Source of the DNA: Phycisphaerales bacterium
GTDB taxonomy: Bacteria > Planctomycetota > Phycisphaerae > Tepidisphaerales > Tepidisphaeraceae
Assembly: GCA_028288775.1 (NCBI GenBank)
Contig: JAQGHP010000196.1
Coordinates: 1-20,881, forward strand
Length of the DNA: 20,881 nucleotides
Reading direction: 5' to 3'
Shown here: one piece after another, positions 1 to 6,275 of the stretch
Layout of the letters: each line of letters starts with the position of its first letter
Numbering within the stretch: position 1 is the first letter of the stretch
The notes under the pieces: model-generated
What the model was told of the DNA's origin: nothing
What the model saw: the letters and a program-made list of their open reading frames with translations, nothing else
Database searches by the model: none
Made by a program: the position numbers and the translations under genes

Positions 1-1
1 C

Positions 2-1801
2 GGATACGTAGATGACCTCCGCAAGTACCGCATCACCGCCGGGGGGCAGGAATGGCCGATCATTATCCTCCCGGAAAGCGACCGCTCGGAAGACGTGCTC
101 CGCAAGCGGCCCATCCGCCTGAGCACCGGCGGCACCATTGAGGCCACGCGCACGCTCACCCTCAAGGGCGAACCGCTCCACAACATCATCGCCGCGGTCG
201 CGCAGCAGCATTTCACGCTGACGCTTCAGCCGAAGATGGTCGATTTCACGGTTGCCCGGCTGCAGCCCACGCACAAGTTCGACCCCGCGGCCACCGCCGA
301 GGCCCGCGCCCAGGCGCGGGCGGACGTCCCCTCGACCGAGGGCGAAGTCGCCCACGGGCCCGATGAAGTGCTCGTCCACCGCTCGACGGTCCGGCCCCTC
401 ACGCAGCAACAGTGGCAGATCCTCCGCGAAGAAAATCAGGCCTACATCAAGAGCCTCAAGGGCTTCAAATGGAAGGCGCGGCTCGGCGTCGCCGGGATCG
501 TGCTGTCGATCACGGCGGTGCTCGGGGCGTACCTGGGCTTCTATCAGCCGCGGACCGTGAAGAATCACCCGCGCGCCATGGCGATCGCGGCATTGCTCCT
601 GTCGATGCTGCTGCTGAACCAGATCGCAGCCATCGGTAATGGGCCACTCTATCTCTTCGGCGTCGCGCCGACGCTGCTGGTCGCGATGATCATCACCATC
701 GCCTACGACCAGCGCACCGCCATCGGCATCTCCAGCATGCACGGCCTGCTCGCCACCATCGCCCTCAACCAGGGCGTGCCGTTCTTTGTGATCCTTTGGG
801 TCGGCGTGCTGACGGTTTGCTTCCTCCTCGACGACATCCGCACACGCAGCAAGCTGATCGAAGTAGGCGGAGCGGCGGCGCTGGCCATGGCGTTTGTGGC
901 GGCGGCAGTCGGGCTGCTCGAATTTGATCCGTGGGACTACATCCAGCAGAACTGCCTCTACGCCGGGGCGGCGGGGCTCACCGTCGGTTTCGTCGTGCTG
1001 GGCATCCTTCCGTTCGTGGAAAAGGCGTTCAAGATCACGACCAGCATGACCCTGCTCGAGCTGGCCGATCCCAGCCAGCCGCTCCTGCGACGCCTGGCCG
1101 TCGAGGCGCCGGGCACGTACAACCACAGCCTGCAAGTCGGCGTCATCGCCGAGGCCGCGGCCGAGGCCATCGGCGCTAACGCCCTGCTCTGTCGTGTCGC
1201 AAGTTATTACCATGACGCCGGAAAGATCAACAAGCCCGACTACTTCGTCGAGAACCAGACCGGCGGCGAAAGCCGACACCTGAACCTCACGCCCAACGTC
1301 TCGTTCCTCATCATCACCGGCCATGTGAAGGACGGCGTCGAGCTGGCCAAGGAATACAACCTCCCCGCCAGCGTGGTCCCGTTCATCCAGCAGCACCACG
1401 GGACGACGCTCGTGGAGTATTTCTATCATCAGGCCTGCACGCAGCAGGAGAAGCGCGACCCCGACGGCCCGGAGGTGGAGGACCACCATTACCGCTACTC
1501 CGGCCCGCGTCCTAAGACGCGCGAGATCGCGATCGTGATGCTTGCCGACTGCGTGGAAAGTGCCAGCCGGGCGCTCGCCGAGCCCACGGCCAACCGCGTC
1601 GAATCGCTCGTCCACGACCTGGTCATGAAGCGCCTGCTCGACGGACAGCTGGAAGACTGCGACCTCACGATGAAAGACCTGGAACAGATCGAGCGCACGA
1701 TGATGAAGACCATTCTGGGCATCTACCACGGCCGCATCGCCTACCCGTCGATGGTGCGGCCATTCTCCGGCGCACAGGTCGCGGGCGTGCGGACGGCATA
1801 G
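2..1801 (+). CDS. 7TM-HD domain phosphohydrolase (PgpH/YqfF type), 5' end outside window
   Basis: The reading frame is open from base 2, upstream of the internal GTG at 95, so the gene starts before the window; about 599 residues are visible. The soluble N-terminal stretch fits the end of the extracytoplasmic 7TMR-HDED domain. Several hydrophobic segments follow at roughly 510-1010, and then a cytosolic HD domain. Metal-binding HD landmarks are visible: Asn-His-Ser near 1121-1129, the His-Asp pair of YYHDAGK at 1211-1216, and later His-rich motifs (QQHHG, EDHHY). In characterised relatives (Listeria PgpH) this architecture hydrolyses the second messenger c-di-AMP at the membrane; that substrate is inferred here. 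The C-terminus looks complete and ends at TAG 1799-1801. The next gene starts 55 bases downstream on the same strand, but is not obviously functionally linked. Confidence 0.9.
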   Translation, partial: GYVDDLRKYRITAGGQEWPIIILPESDRSEDVLRKRPIRLSTGGTIEATRTLTLKGEPLHNIIAAVAQQHFTLTLQPKMVDFTVARLQPTHKFDPAATAEARAQARADVPSTEGEVAHGPDEVLVHRSTVRPLTQQQWQILREENQAYIKSLKGFKWKARLGVAGIVLSITAVLGAYLGFYQPRTVKNHPRAMAIAALLLSMLLLNQIAAIGNGPLYLFGVAPTLLVAMIITIAYDQRTAIGISSMHGLLATIALNQGVPFFVILWVGVLTVCFLLDDIRTRSKLIEVGGAAALAMAFVAAAVGLLEFDPWDYIQQNCLYAGAAGLTVGFVVLGILPFVEKAFKITTSMTLLELADPSQPLLRRLAVEAPGTYNHSLQVGVIAEAAAEAIGANALLCRVASYYHDAGKINKPDYFVENQTGGESRHLNLTPNVSFLIITGHVKDGVELAKEYNLPASVVPFIQQHHGTTLVEYFYHQACTQQEKRDPDGPEVEDHHYRYSGPRPKTREIAIVMLADCVESASRALAEPTANRVESLVHDLVMKRLLDGQLEDCDLTMKDLEQIERTMMKTILGIYHGRIAYPSMVRPFSGAQVAGVRTA

Positions 1802-1846
1802 GCTTCAAATCATTGATCGCACCGTCCACCCTCAGATAATCCAATC

Positions 1847-1851
1847 AGGAG
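1847..1851 (+). promoter_or_regulatory. Shine-Dalgarno of the Tat-exported isomerase-like gene
   Basis: AGGAG lies five bases before the ATG at 1857 and fixes that start. Confidence 0.7.
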
Positions 1852-1856
1852 CAGGA

Positions 1857-2837
1857 ATGAAACCGTCCCCGACGCGCCGCCACCTTCTCGCCAGCACCGG
1901 CGCGGCGCTCGCCGCCGCCACCCTCGCAAGTGCCGTCGTTACCCCCGCGAGCGCCCAGGACGCGCCGGCCGTGCCCCCGAGCCCGGGCCGCACCACCGCC
2001 GAGCCTTTCGGCTACTGCCTCAACACCGCCACCATCAGCGGCGCGAATCTCGGGATCGTCGAGGAATTGGAGATCGCGGCCAAGGCCGGCTACCAGGCCG
2101 TCGAACCGTGGCTCCGCGACATCGAGGGGTACACGAAAAAGGGAGGTTCGCTGAAGGATCTCGCCAAGCGCATTTCCGACCTTGGCTTGACTGTCGAAGA
2201 CGCCATCGGCTTCGACGAGTGGATCGTCGATGACGACGCCCGCCGGGCCAAGGGCTTGGAGGCGATGAAGCGCGACATGGACACCGTCGCACAGATTGGC
2301 GGCAAGCGCATCGCCGCCCCTCCCGCCGGCGCAACGAAGGACGTCACGCTCGATCTGCGCAAGGCCGCGGAGCGTTATCACGATCTTCTTGAACTGGGTG
2401 ATAAGACCGGCGTGCAACCGCTGCTGGAGTTGTGGGGCTTTTCGCAAAACCTCAGCCGCGTCGGCGAGGTCGCTTTTGTGGCGCTCGAAGCCGCCCACCC
2501 GAAGGCCAGCATTCTTCTGGACGTGTATCACATGTATAAGGGCGGGTCCGGTTTCGCGGGCCTGCCGCTGCTCAATGGCGCGGCCCTGCACGTGCTGCAC
2601 ACCAACGACTACCCGGCAGTCCCGGGGCGCGACCAGATCACCGACGCCCACCGCATCTTCCCCGGCGACGGCGTCGCCCCCCTCCCCCAAATTCTCCGCG
2701 GCCTCCACGCCTCCGGCTTCCGCGGCTACCTCTCCCTCGAACTCTTCAACCACGACTACTGGAAACAAAGCCCCCTGAAAGTCGCCCAAACCGGCATCGC
2801 AAAAATGCGCGAAGTGGTGCGAAAGAGCCTGGCGTAA
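1857..2837 (+). CDS. Tat-exported sugar phosphate isomerase/epimerase family protein (xylose-isomerase-like TIM barrel)
   Basis: The protein has 326 residues. It starts at an ATG preceded by AGGAG at 1847-1851, with five bases of spacing. The N-terminus (TRRHLLAS, then an Ala-rich hydrophobic stretch ending ASAQDA) is a twin-arginine signal peptide, so the enzyme is probably exported folded with its metal. The body matches the AP-endonuclease-2/xylose-isomerase-like TIM barrel. Likely metal ligands are Glu191 (LELWGF), Asp222 (LLDVYH), His248 (LHTNDY) and Glu295 (SLELFN), in the order usual for the family. Exported members of this family are abundant in planctomycetes and are thought to act on sugars or inositols; the substrate cannot be read from sequence. 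Its stop lies three bases from the stop of the convergent toxin gene, leaving no room for a dedicated terminator. Confidence 0.88.
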   Translation: MKPSPTRRHLLASTGAALAAATLASAVVTPASAQDAPAVPPSPGRTTAEPFGYCLNTATISGANLGIVEELEIAAKAGYQAVEPWLRDIEGYTKKGGSLKDLAKRISDLGLTVEDAIGFDEWIVDDDARRAKGLEAMKRDMDTVAQIGGKRIAAPPAGATKDVTLDLRKAAERYHDLLELGDKTGVQPLLELWGFSQNLSRVGEVAFVALEAAHPKASILLDVYHMYKGGSGFAGLPLLNGAALHVLHTNDYPAVPGRDQITDAHRIFPGDGVAPLPQILRGLHASGFRGYLSLELFNHDYWKQSPLKVAQTGIAKMREVVRKSLA

Positions 2838-2840
2838 TGC

Positions 2841-3227
2841 TCAGGGAATGAGACCGCGGAAAAACTCCGCCACGCGTTCCTTACTCTCATTGCCTTGCGC
2901 GACTGCCAACACCAATTCGATCAACCGCTCGCTTTCGACCGGCAGTTCGATTCCATTTATTTCCAGGAACACGATCGCCGCATCGGTCCCGGTGCGCTTG
3001 TTCCCGTCGAGGAAGGGATGATTGCTTACGATGTGATACAGGTACGCGGCAGCCATCGCGGCCAGGTCTTCATGAAGATACTGTCCGCCAAACGCCTGCA
3101 TCGGCTGGGCGAGCGCAGACTCAAGCAATCCCAAATCGCGCAGCCCGGCGCTGCCGCCGAACAATTCGATTTGGGCGACATGCAGTTCCAGCACTTCGTC
3201 GAGTGTCAGAAAGTTAATTTCCCCCAT
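2841..3227 (-). CDS. doc: Death-on-curing (Doc/Fic) family toxin
   Basis: The protein has 128 residues, the usual Doc length (about 125). The Fic-fold signature is intact: His70 starts HPFLDGNKRT at residues 70-79. In this motif Lys replaces the second Gly of the AMP-transferring Fic motif (GNGR), which is the Doc-type variant. Characterised Doc phosphorylates elongation factor Tu and stops translation; the same activity is inferred here. An N-terminal 'FLTLDEVLELH' and 'GLRDLGLLESAL' stretch is also typical of Doc. The gene is the second in a minus-strand pair, three bases after the antitoxin stop, which implies co-transcription and coupled translation. No truncation or lost catalytic residue is seen, so the toxin is probably active and needs its antitoxin. 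Confidence 0.9.
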   Translation of the reverse strand: MGEINFLTLDEVLELHVAQIELFGGSAGLRDLGLLESALAQPMQAFGGQYLHEDLAAMAAAYLYHIVSNHPFLDGNKRTGTDAAIVFLEINGIELPVESERLIELVLAVAQGNESKERVAEFFRGLIP

Positions 3228-3230
3228 CGC

Positions 3231-3458
3231 TCATTCCGCCAGTTTCTTAAAGACCTTCGAGAATCTCCGGTGCGTTTTTTCCATCGCCTGTTCGAATCGC
3301 TTACGACGGGGATTGTCCGCAAGCGGCTCGACGATGAGCCGCCGGCCGTCTGTGGAAATCTCGAGCGGAGTGTCCTGGTCGATCTTCAGCAGATCGAGGA
3401 TCGCGCGATCAATCACAAGGGCGGATGAGTTTCCGTGACGCGTAAGTTTCTTCACCAT
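3231..3458 (-). CDS. AbrB/MazE/SpoVT-type antitoxin
   Basis: The protein has 75 residues. The N-terminus (MVKKLTRHGNSSALVID) followed by two short strands (TPLEIS, RRLIVEPL) is the swapped-hairpin AbrB/MazE DNA-binding fold. The basic, helical C-terminal half (residues about 48-75) would be the toxin-neutralising tail. The start at 3458 is chosen over an in-frame upstream codon at 3497 because GAGAGG sits five bases before it and because the AbrB fold begins exactly there. It is the first gene of the pair with the Doc toxin. Antitoxins of this fold usually repress their own operon, so it probably binds near the promoter at 3498-3526. Doc is classically paired with Phd, so an AbrB-type partner is a hybrid arrangement. 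Confidence 0.85.
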   Translation of the reverse strand: MVKKLTRHGNSSALVIDRAILDLLKIDQDTPLEISTDGRRLIVEPLADNPRRKRFEQAMEKTHRRFSKVFKKLAE

Positions 3459-3497
3459 TCGTGCCTCTCTCGCCAACATACGATCAGTTGGTAACAC

Positions 3498-3526
3498 ATT
3501 GTATCACCATCGGCCAATTCTGGTAA
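3498..3526 (-). promoter_or_regulatory. Candidate promoter of the antitoxin-toxin operon
   Basis: On the minus strand, TTACCA (3521-3526), a 17-base spacer and TACAAT (3498-3503) resemble a sigma-70 promoter. TGA directly before TACAAT gives an extended -10 (TGATACAAT). It lies about 40 bases before the antitoxin ATG. Predicted by eye only. Confidence 0.5.
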
Positions 3527-3580
3527 AGCCTATCGCCGTCCCCGCTGAATAGCATTCGTTTTACGGCCGATATCGACAAT

Positions 3581-4231
3581 ATGACGATCTCCGCGCCCGC
3601 TCAGTCCACGGCCTGTGTCCCGCCGAACGCGGCCGGGGCGGCGCTTACCCCTTCCCAACTCGCCCAGATCGAATCCGCCGGCCGGATTCACCGGCTCGTC
3701 AAGCGGGCGACGCGGACCGCGGGCGCTTCCGCCTGGACCATGCTCATTATCGGACTCTCCGCCGGGCTGTTCGCGCTCCTCTCGCCCAACCTGACCAGCC
3801 TCCTCACCGCCCTCGCGCTGTGCGCCGTAGGCGGCGTCGAATACGCTGGCTACCGCGGCCTGCAGCGGGCGGACCCGGACGCCGCCCTGCTCCTCGCCCG
3901 CAACCAACTTTTCTTCCTCGCCCTCATCGTCGCATACGCGATCTGGCAGATGGTCTCCTTCTCTTCGGCCGGCGTGAAGGCCGCCGTGCTGCCCGACGAC
4001 GTCCGCTCACAGCTTTCGCTCATGCCCGACCTCACCACGCAGATCGACGGGCAGATTGATCATTGGGGCACCATAGCCAACTACGGCTTCTACGCTCTGC
4101 TTATCATCCTGAGCATCCTCTTCCAAGGCGGGCTGGCCCTTTACTACTTCACGCGAAGGAAGCATGTCGCCGCGTTCCGGCTCGCGACGCCGCAGTGGGC
4201 GCAGAAGGTCTTTGAGATCGCAAACCGGTAA
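3581..4231 (+). CDS. Uncharacterised four-TM membrane protein
   Basis: I do not recognise this 216-residue protein. It has a polar N-terminal region of about 48 residues with a short amphipathic stretch (LTPSQLAQIESAGRIHRLVKR). Four hydrophobic segments follow, at about residues 51-67, 72-92, 107-127 and 168-190. Between the third and fourth is a polar loop rich in Asp and Gln (DLTTQIDGQIDHWG). The C-terminus is cytosolic-looking and basic (TRRKH). The start is an ATG without a clear Shine-Dalgarno sequence. GC-rich third positions and clean hydrophobic periodicity support a real gene. It is flanked by the divergent toxin-antitoxin pair and by a REPIN-like repeat, and has no operon partner, so context gives no functional clue. 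Confidence 0.75.
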   Translation: MTISAPAQSTACVPPNAAGAALTPSQLAQIESAGRIHRLVKRATRTAGASAWTMLIIGLSAGLFALLSPNLTSLLTALALCAVGGVEYAGYRGLQRADPDAALLLARNQLFFLALIVAYAIWQMVSFSSAGVKAAVLPDDVRSQLSLMPDLTTQIDGQIDHWGTIANYGFYALLIILSILFQGGLALYYFTRRKHVAAFRLATPQWAQKVFEIANR

Positions 4232-4534
4232 GCGCCCTTAAAGCGGGTTGGCCAAAACGAAGAGAGCTTGTTTGGGCTCATTGAGCAGGCCCGCGTAAAC
4301 GTCCAACCGATCTGAAATGCTCAGTGACGCTTCAGAGCCGCGGCGTGTCGCTCCAGTCGGGCCGAAGGCCCACTCCGGTCCCCTCTCCCTCGTACTCGGG
4401 GGAGAGCGATAGGGTGAGAGGCGGAACGTCGAAGTGCGCCATCATTGCTGAGGGCGCGACTGCACGCTCCGCCCCTCACCCCCGCCCTCTCCCCCGAGTA
4501 CGAGGGAGAGGGAGTCGCTTACCATCCCCATTGC
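4232..4534. other. Intergenic region carrying a REPIN-like inverted repeat
   Basis: This 303-base gap separates convergent genes: the four-TM protein on plus and the ROK kinase on minus. Apart from the inverted repeat at 4381-4512 no gene, promoter or U-tract terminator is visible. Open frames crossing it are repeat translations, not credible proteins. Confidence 0.7.
4381..4512. repeat. REPIN-like inverted repeat, 26-base perfect arms
   Basis: The left arm at 4381-4406 and the right arm at 4487-4512 are perfect reverse complements over 26 bases. Each arm is itself nearly palindromic (CTCTCCC...GGGGAGAG around CGTACTCG). Homology continues inward imperfectly: GGGTGAGAGGCGG on the left faces CCGCCCCTCACCC on the right. 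Two inverted REP units about 80 bases apart match the REPIN architecture. The position between convergent gene ends is typical. Whether it recurs elsewhere in the genome cannot be seen here. Confidence 0.85.
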
Positions 4535-5401
4535 TCATTCGCTGCGGTCCGATACGGCCAGCCGCGCCGCCCCACAGGCTGCGTGAAAATCGCTCGTGCC
4601 GATGCCCAGCGTCCAGCCTTCCCGCGCCAAGCCGGTGAGATTTCTTTCCACGTGCTTGCGAAGCTCCGCGAGGACGTGCCCCAGCCGGATGCCCAAACCT
4701 CCCGCAAGCACAACATGATGCGGCCGGTAGATCGCGTGGCAGATCCGCACCGCCCGCGCGAGCGCCCGCACCGGCGGGTCGTTGGGTCCGATGCGCGACG
4801 CAATGGACATTGCGTCCTGCCCGTACCGGGCGCGCAGGGCCGCGGCGCCGATGTACGCCTCGAGGCTGCCCGCGCCGCCGTCCGGGCCAGTCGCGGGGTC
4901 ATTTTCCAGCGAAACGTCGCAGTGCCCGATATGCCCCGGCGACCCGTTTTCCACGTCCAGCGGCGTCCCGTCGTCCAGCACCGCCGCCCCCACGCCCGTC
5001 CCCAGCGCCAGCACCAGCAGCCTTCCGCCGAGTTTCTGCGTGGCGTACACGTCGTACCCCCCCGCCACGGAATCATTCACCACCGTCACCGGCAGCCGCC
5101 GCCCCACCGCCGATGCGACCAGGTCTTCAAGCTTCACGCCGTGGAGCTCCGGCACATTCACCGCATACACAACGCGTTCCCGCCGCTGGTCGAGCAAGCC
5201 CGGCACGCACAACCCCGCCGCCACGAATTGCTCCTCATGCCCGGCGAGCGCCGCGCGCACCGCGCCGACGAGATCGGCCGGGCCGGCGGTGCGATAGACG
5301 TGGCGAGCGGTCCACAGAATTTCGCCCCCGCGCAGCGCCGCCACCTTCACGGCGGTGCCGCCGATGTCGATGCCCAGGCTGAATTCTTTTGACTGCGCCA
5401 T
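4535..5401 (-). CDS. ROK-family kinase homologue with atypical active-site/zinc region
   Basis: The protein has 288 residues from the ATG at 5401. An in-frame TTG at 5425 would add eight; neither has a strong Shine-Dalgarno sequence. The actin/hexokinase-like ATP-binding fold is clear: phosphate-1 motif DIGGT at residues 12-16, catalytic-base motif VND at 108-110, phosphate-2 motif GTGVG at 134-138, and adenosine motif LAGG near 232-235. ROK proteins phosphorylate sugars such as glucose, N-acetylmannosamine or N-acetylglucosamine, or act as repressors. There is no helix-turn-helix domain here, so a kinase role is favoured. The canonical GExGH is GHIGH, so the sugar-contacting Glu is replaced by His. 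The CxCGxxGC zinc motif that should follow is missing, replaced by a Pro/Gly-rich, cysteine-free stretch. Activity and substrate are therefore uncertain. Confidence 0.82.
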   Translation of the reverse strand: MAQSKEFSLGIDIGGTAVKVAALRGGEILWTARHVYRTAGPADLVGAVRAALAGHEEQFVAAGLCVPGLLDQRRERVVYAVNVPELHGVKLEDLVASAVGRRLPVTVVNDSVAGGYDVYATQKLGGRLLVLALGTGVGAAVLDDGTPLDVENGSPGHIGHCDVSLENDPATGPDGGAGSLEAYIGAAALRARYGQDAMSIASRIGPNDPPVRALARAVRICHAIYRPHHVVLAGGLGIRLGHVLAELRKHVERNLTGLAREGWTLGIGTSDFHAACGAARLAVSDRSE

Positions 5402-5488
5402 GCAACTCGCGTCCGTTTCTCCCAATGGACGATCCCACGCCTCAGTTCCTTCCGCATGCGCAAACTGTGAGATCAGCGTTCTTTCCCG

Positions 5489-5995
5489 TCAATTGATCCG
5501 CTCGTTTGGAAGCGGGCGTTTAGCAATTTCGGCCCCGCATTCGGGACAGCGAAGGGAACTGGCGCGCAGGTCGTATCCGCAGGTCACGCAGAGGCGATTA
5601 CGCTTGCGGGCGCGGTCCTTAAGGCGACGTGCGCGGGCCTTGAGGCGACGCAACAGCCAGAGGCACGGGACCGCCGTCCAGAAGATCGTGAGCATCCAAA
5701 ACGGAAGGACGAGGTTGTATCGGCGCATGCCGTCGGAAGTCATCCGCAGATAGCGGAAGCCGGCGCCCACCACCTGAATGTCCTCGGGTACGCCCGAACG
5801 ATAGCTCGGCCGCTGGAGTTGAAGGAAGCCGATGATCCCGCGGCGCTCGGTCCCCAGTCCGTAGCTCGTGTCGGGGGTGATGGTGATAAAGAAATCGAAC
5901 GGCGGCCCCGCGGCGCACCGGTGCCACAGGGCCGCGGTCCCGATGGCGAGCAGCAGCGAGGTAGCCGACAGGATGGTGAAACGGAGTGATGGCAC
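5489..5995 (-). CDS. Small two-TM membrane protein with C-terminal zinc ribbon
   Basis: The protein has 168 residues from the GTG at 5995. The frame is open to a TTG at 6058, but that extra N-terminus is translated from a palindromic repeat, so the shorter form is preferred. A hydrophobic segment occurs near residues 7-25 and a second near 96-114. Between them lies an extracytoplasmic loop of about 70 residues. After the second segment comes a strongly basic stretch, then a four-cysteine zinc ribbon: CVTCGYDLR (Cys136, Cys139) and CPECG (Cys150, Cys153). This membrane-plus-zinc-ribbon layout, with the CGYDLR signature, is common in uncharacterised planctomycete proteins. Function is unknown. 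It is not clearly in an operon with the ROK gene, about 90 bases downstream. Confidence 0.72.
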   Translation of the reverse strand: MPSLRFTILSATSLLLAIGTAALWHRCAAGPPFDFFITITPDTSYGLGTERRGIIGFLQLQRPSYRSGVPEDIQVVGAGFRYLRMTSDGMRRYNLVLPFWMLTIFWTAVPCLWLLRRLKARARRLKDRARKRNRLCVTCGYDLRASSLRCPECGAEIAKRPLPNERIN

Positions 5996-6025
5996 AGCGC
6001 GACGTTGGGAAAATTCGCCGTTGCT

Positions 6026-6154
6026 GCCCCACTTGCGGGGCGCGTTTCGCGCGTCCAAAGCCCATGCGGGCTGAGCTTTTGTTTAGCCGCCCCGCTTGCG
6101 GGGCGTTTGTCTTTCGCTGGCGCGAAACGCGCCCCGCAAGCGGGGCGGCTAAAC
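6026..6154. repeat. Cluster of three GC palindromes forming nested inverted repeats
   Basis: Three copies of the hairpin unit GCCCCGCTTGCGGGGC (7-base stem, 2-base loop) lie at about 6026-6041, 6089-6104 and 6131-6146; the first has one mismatch. The second and third copies extend into a perfect 25-base inverted repeat, 6081-6105 against 6130-6154. The first and third extend outward on the other side: 6026-6050 against 6122-6146, with one mismatch. The middle unit is thus able to pair with the third while the third can alternatively pair with the first. It lies upstream of the zinc-ribbon gene and downstream of the 557-residue protein gene. It looks like a REP/REPIN cluster. Confidence 0.85.
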
Positions 6155-6275
6155 GGTAGAGCTCGAGCGGGCTTTCGCAGCGCGAAACGCAGTAAACAAA
6201 GGCTCAGTTCGCATGGCTTTGGCGACTCGAAGAGTAGTAGACGCTGCCTTCATCGCGCTCAGCGTGCCCCATTCG

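Noticed and set aside
1845..2789. 314-codon frame opposite the Tat-exported isomerase-like gene
   Set aside because: Shadow of a gene with signal peptide, Shine-Dalgarno and conserved metal ligands; no domain on the antisense side.
4445..5392. 315-codon plus-strand frame opposite the ROK gene
   Set aside because: Begins inside the REPIN and is Arg/His/Pro-rich; the ROK motifs are on the other strand.
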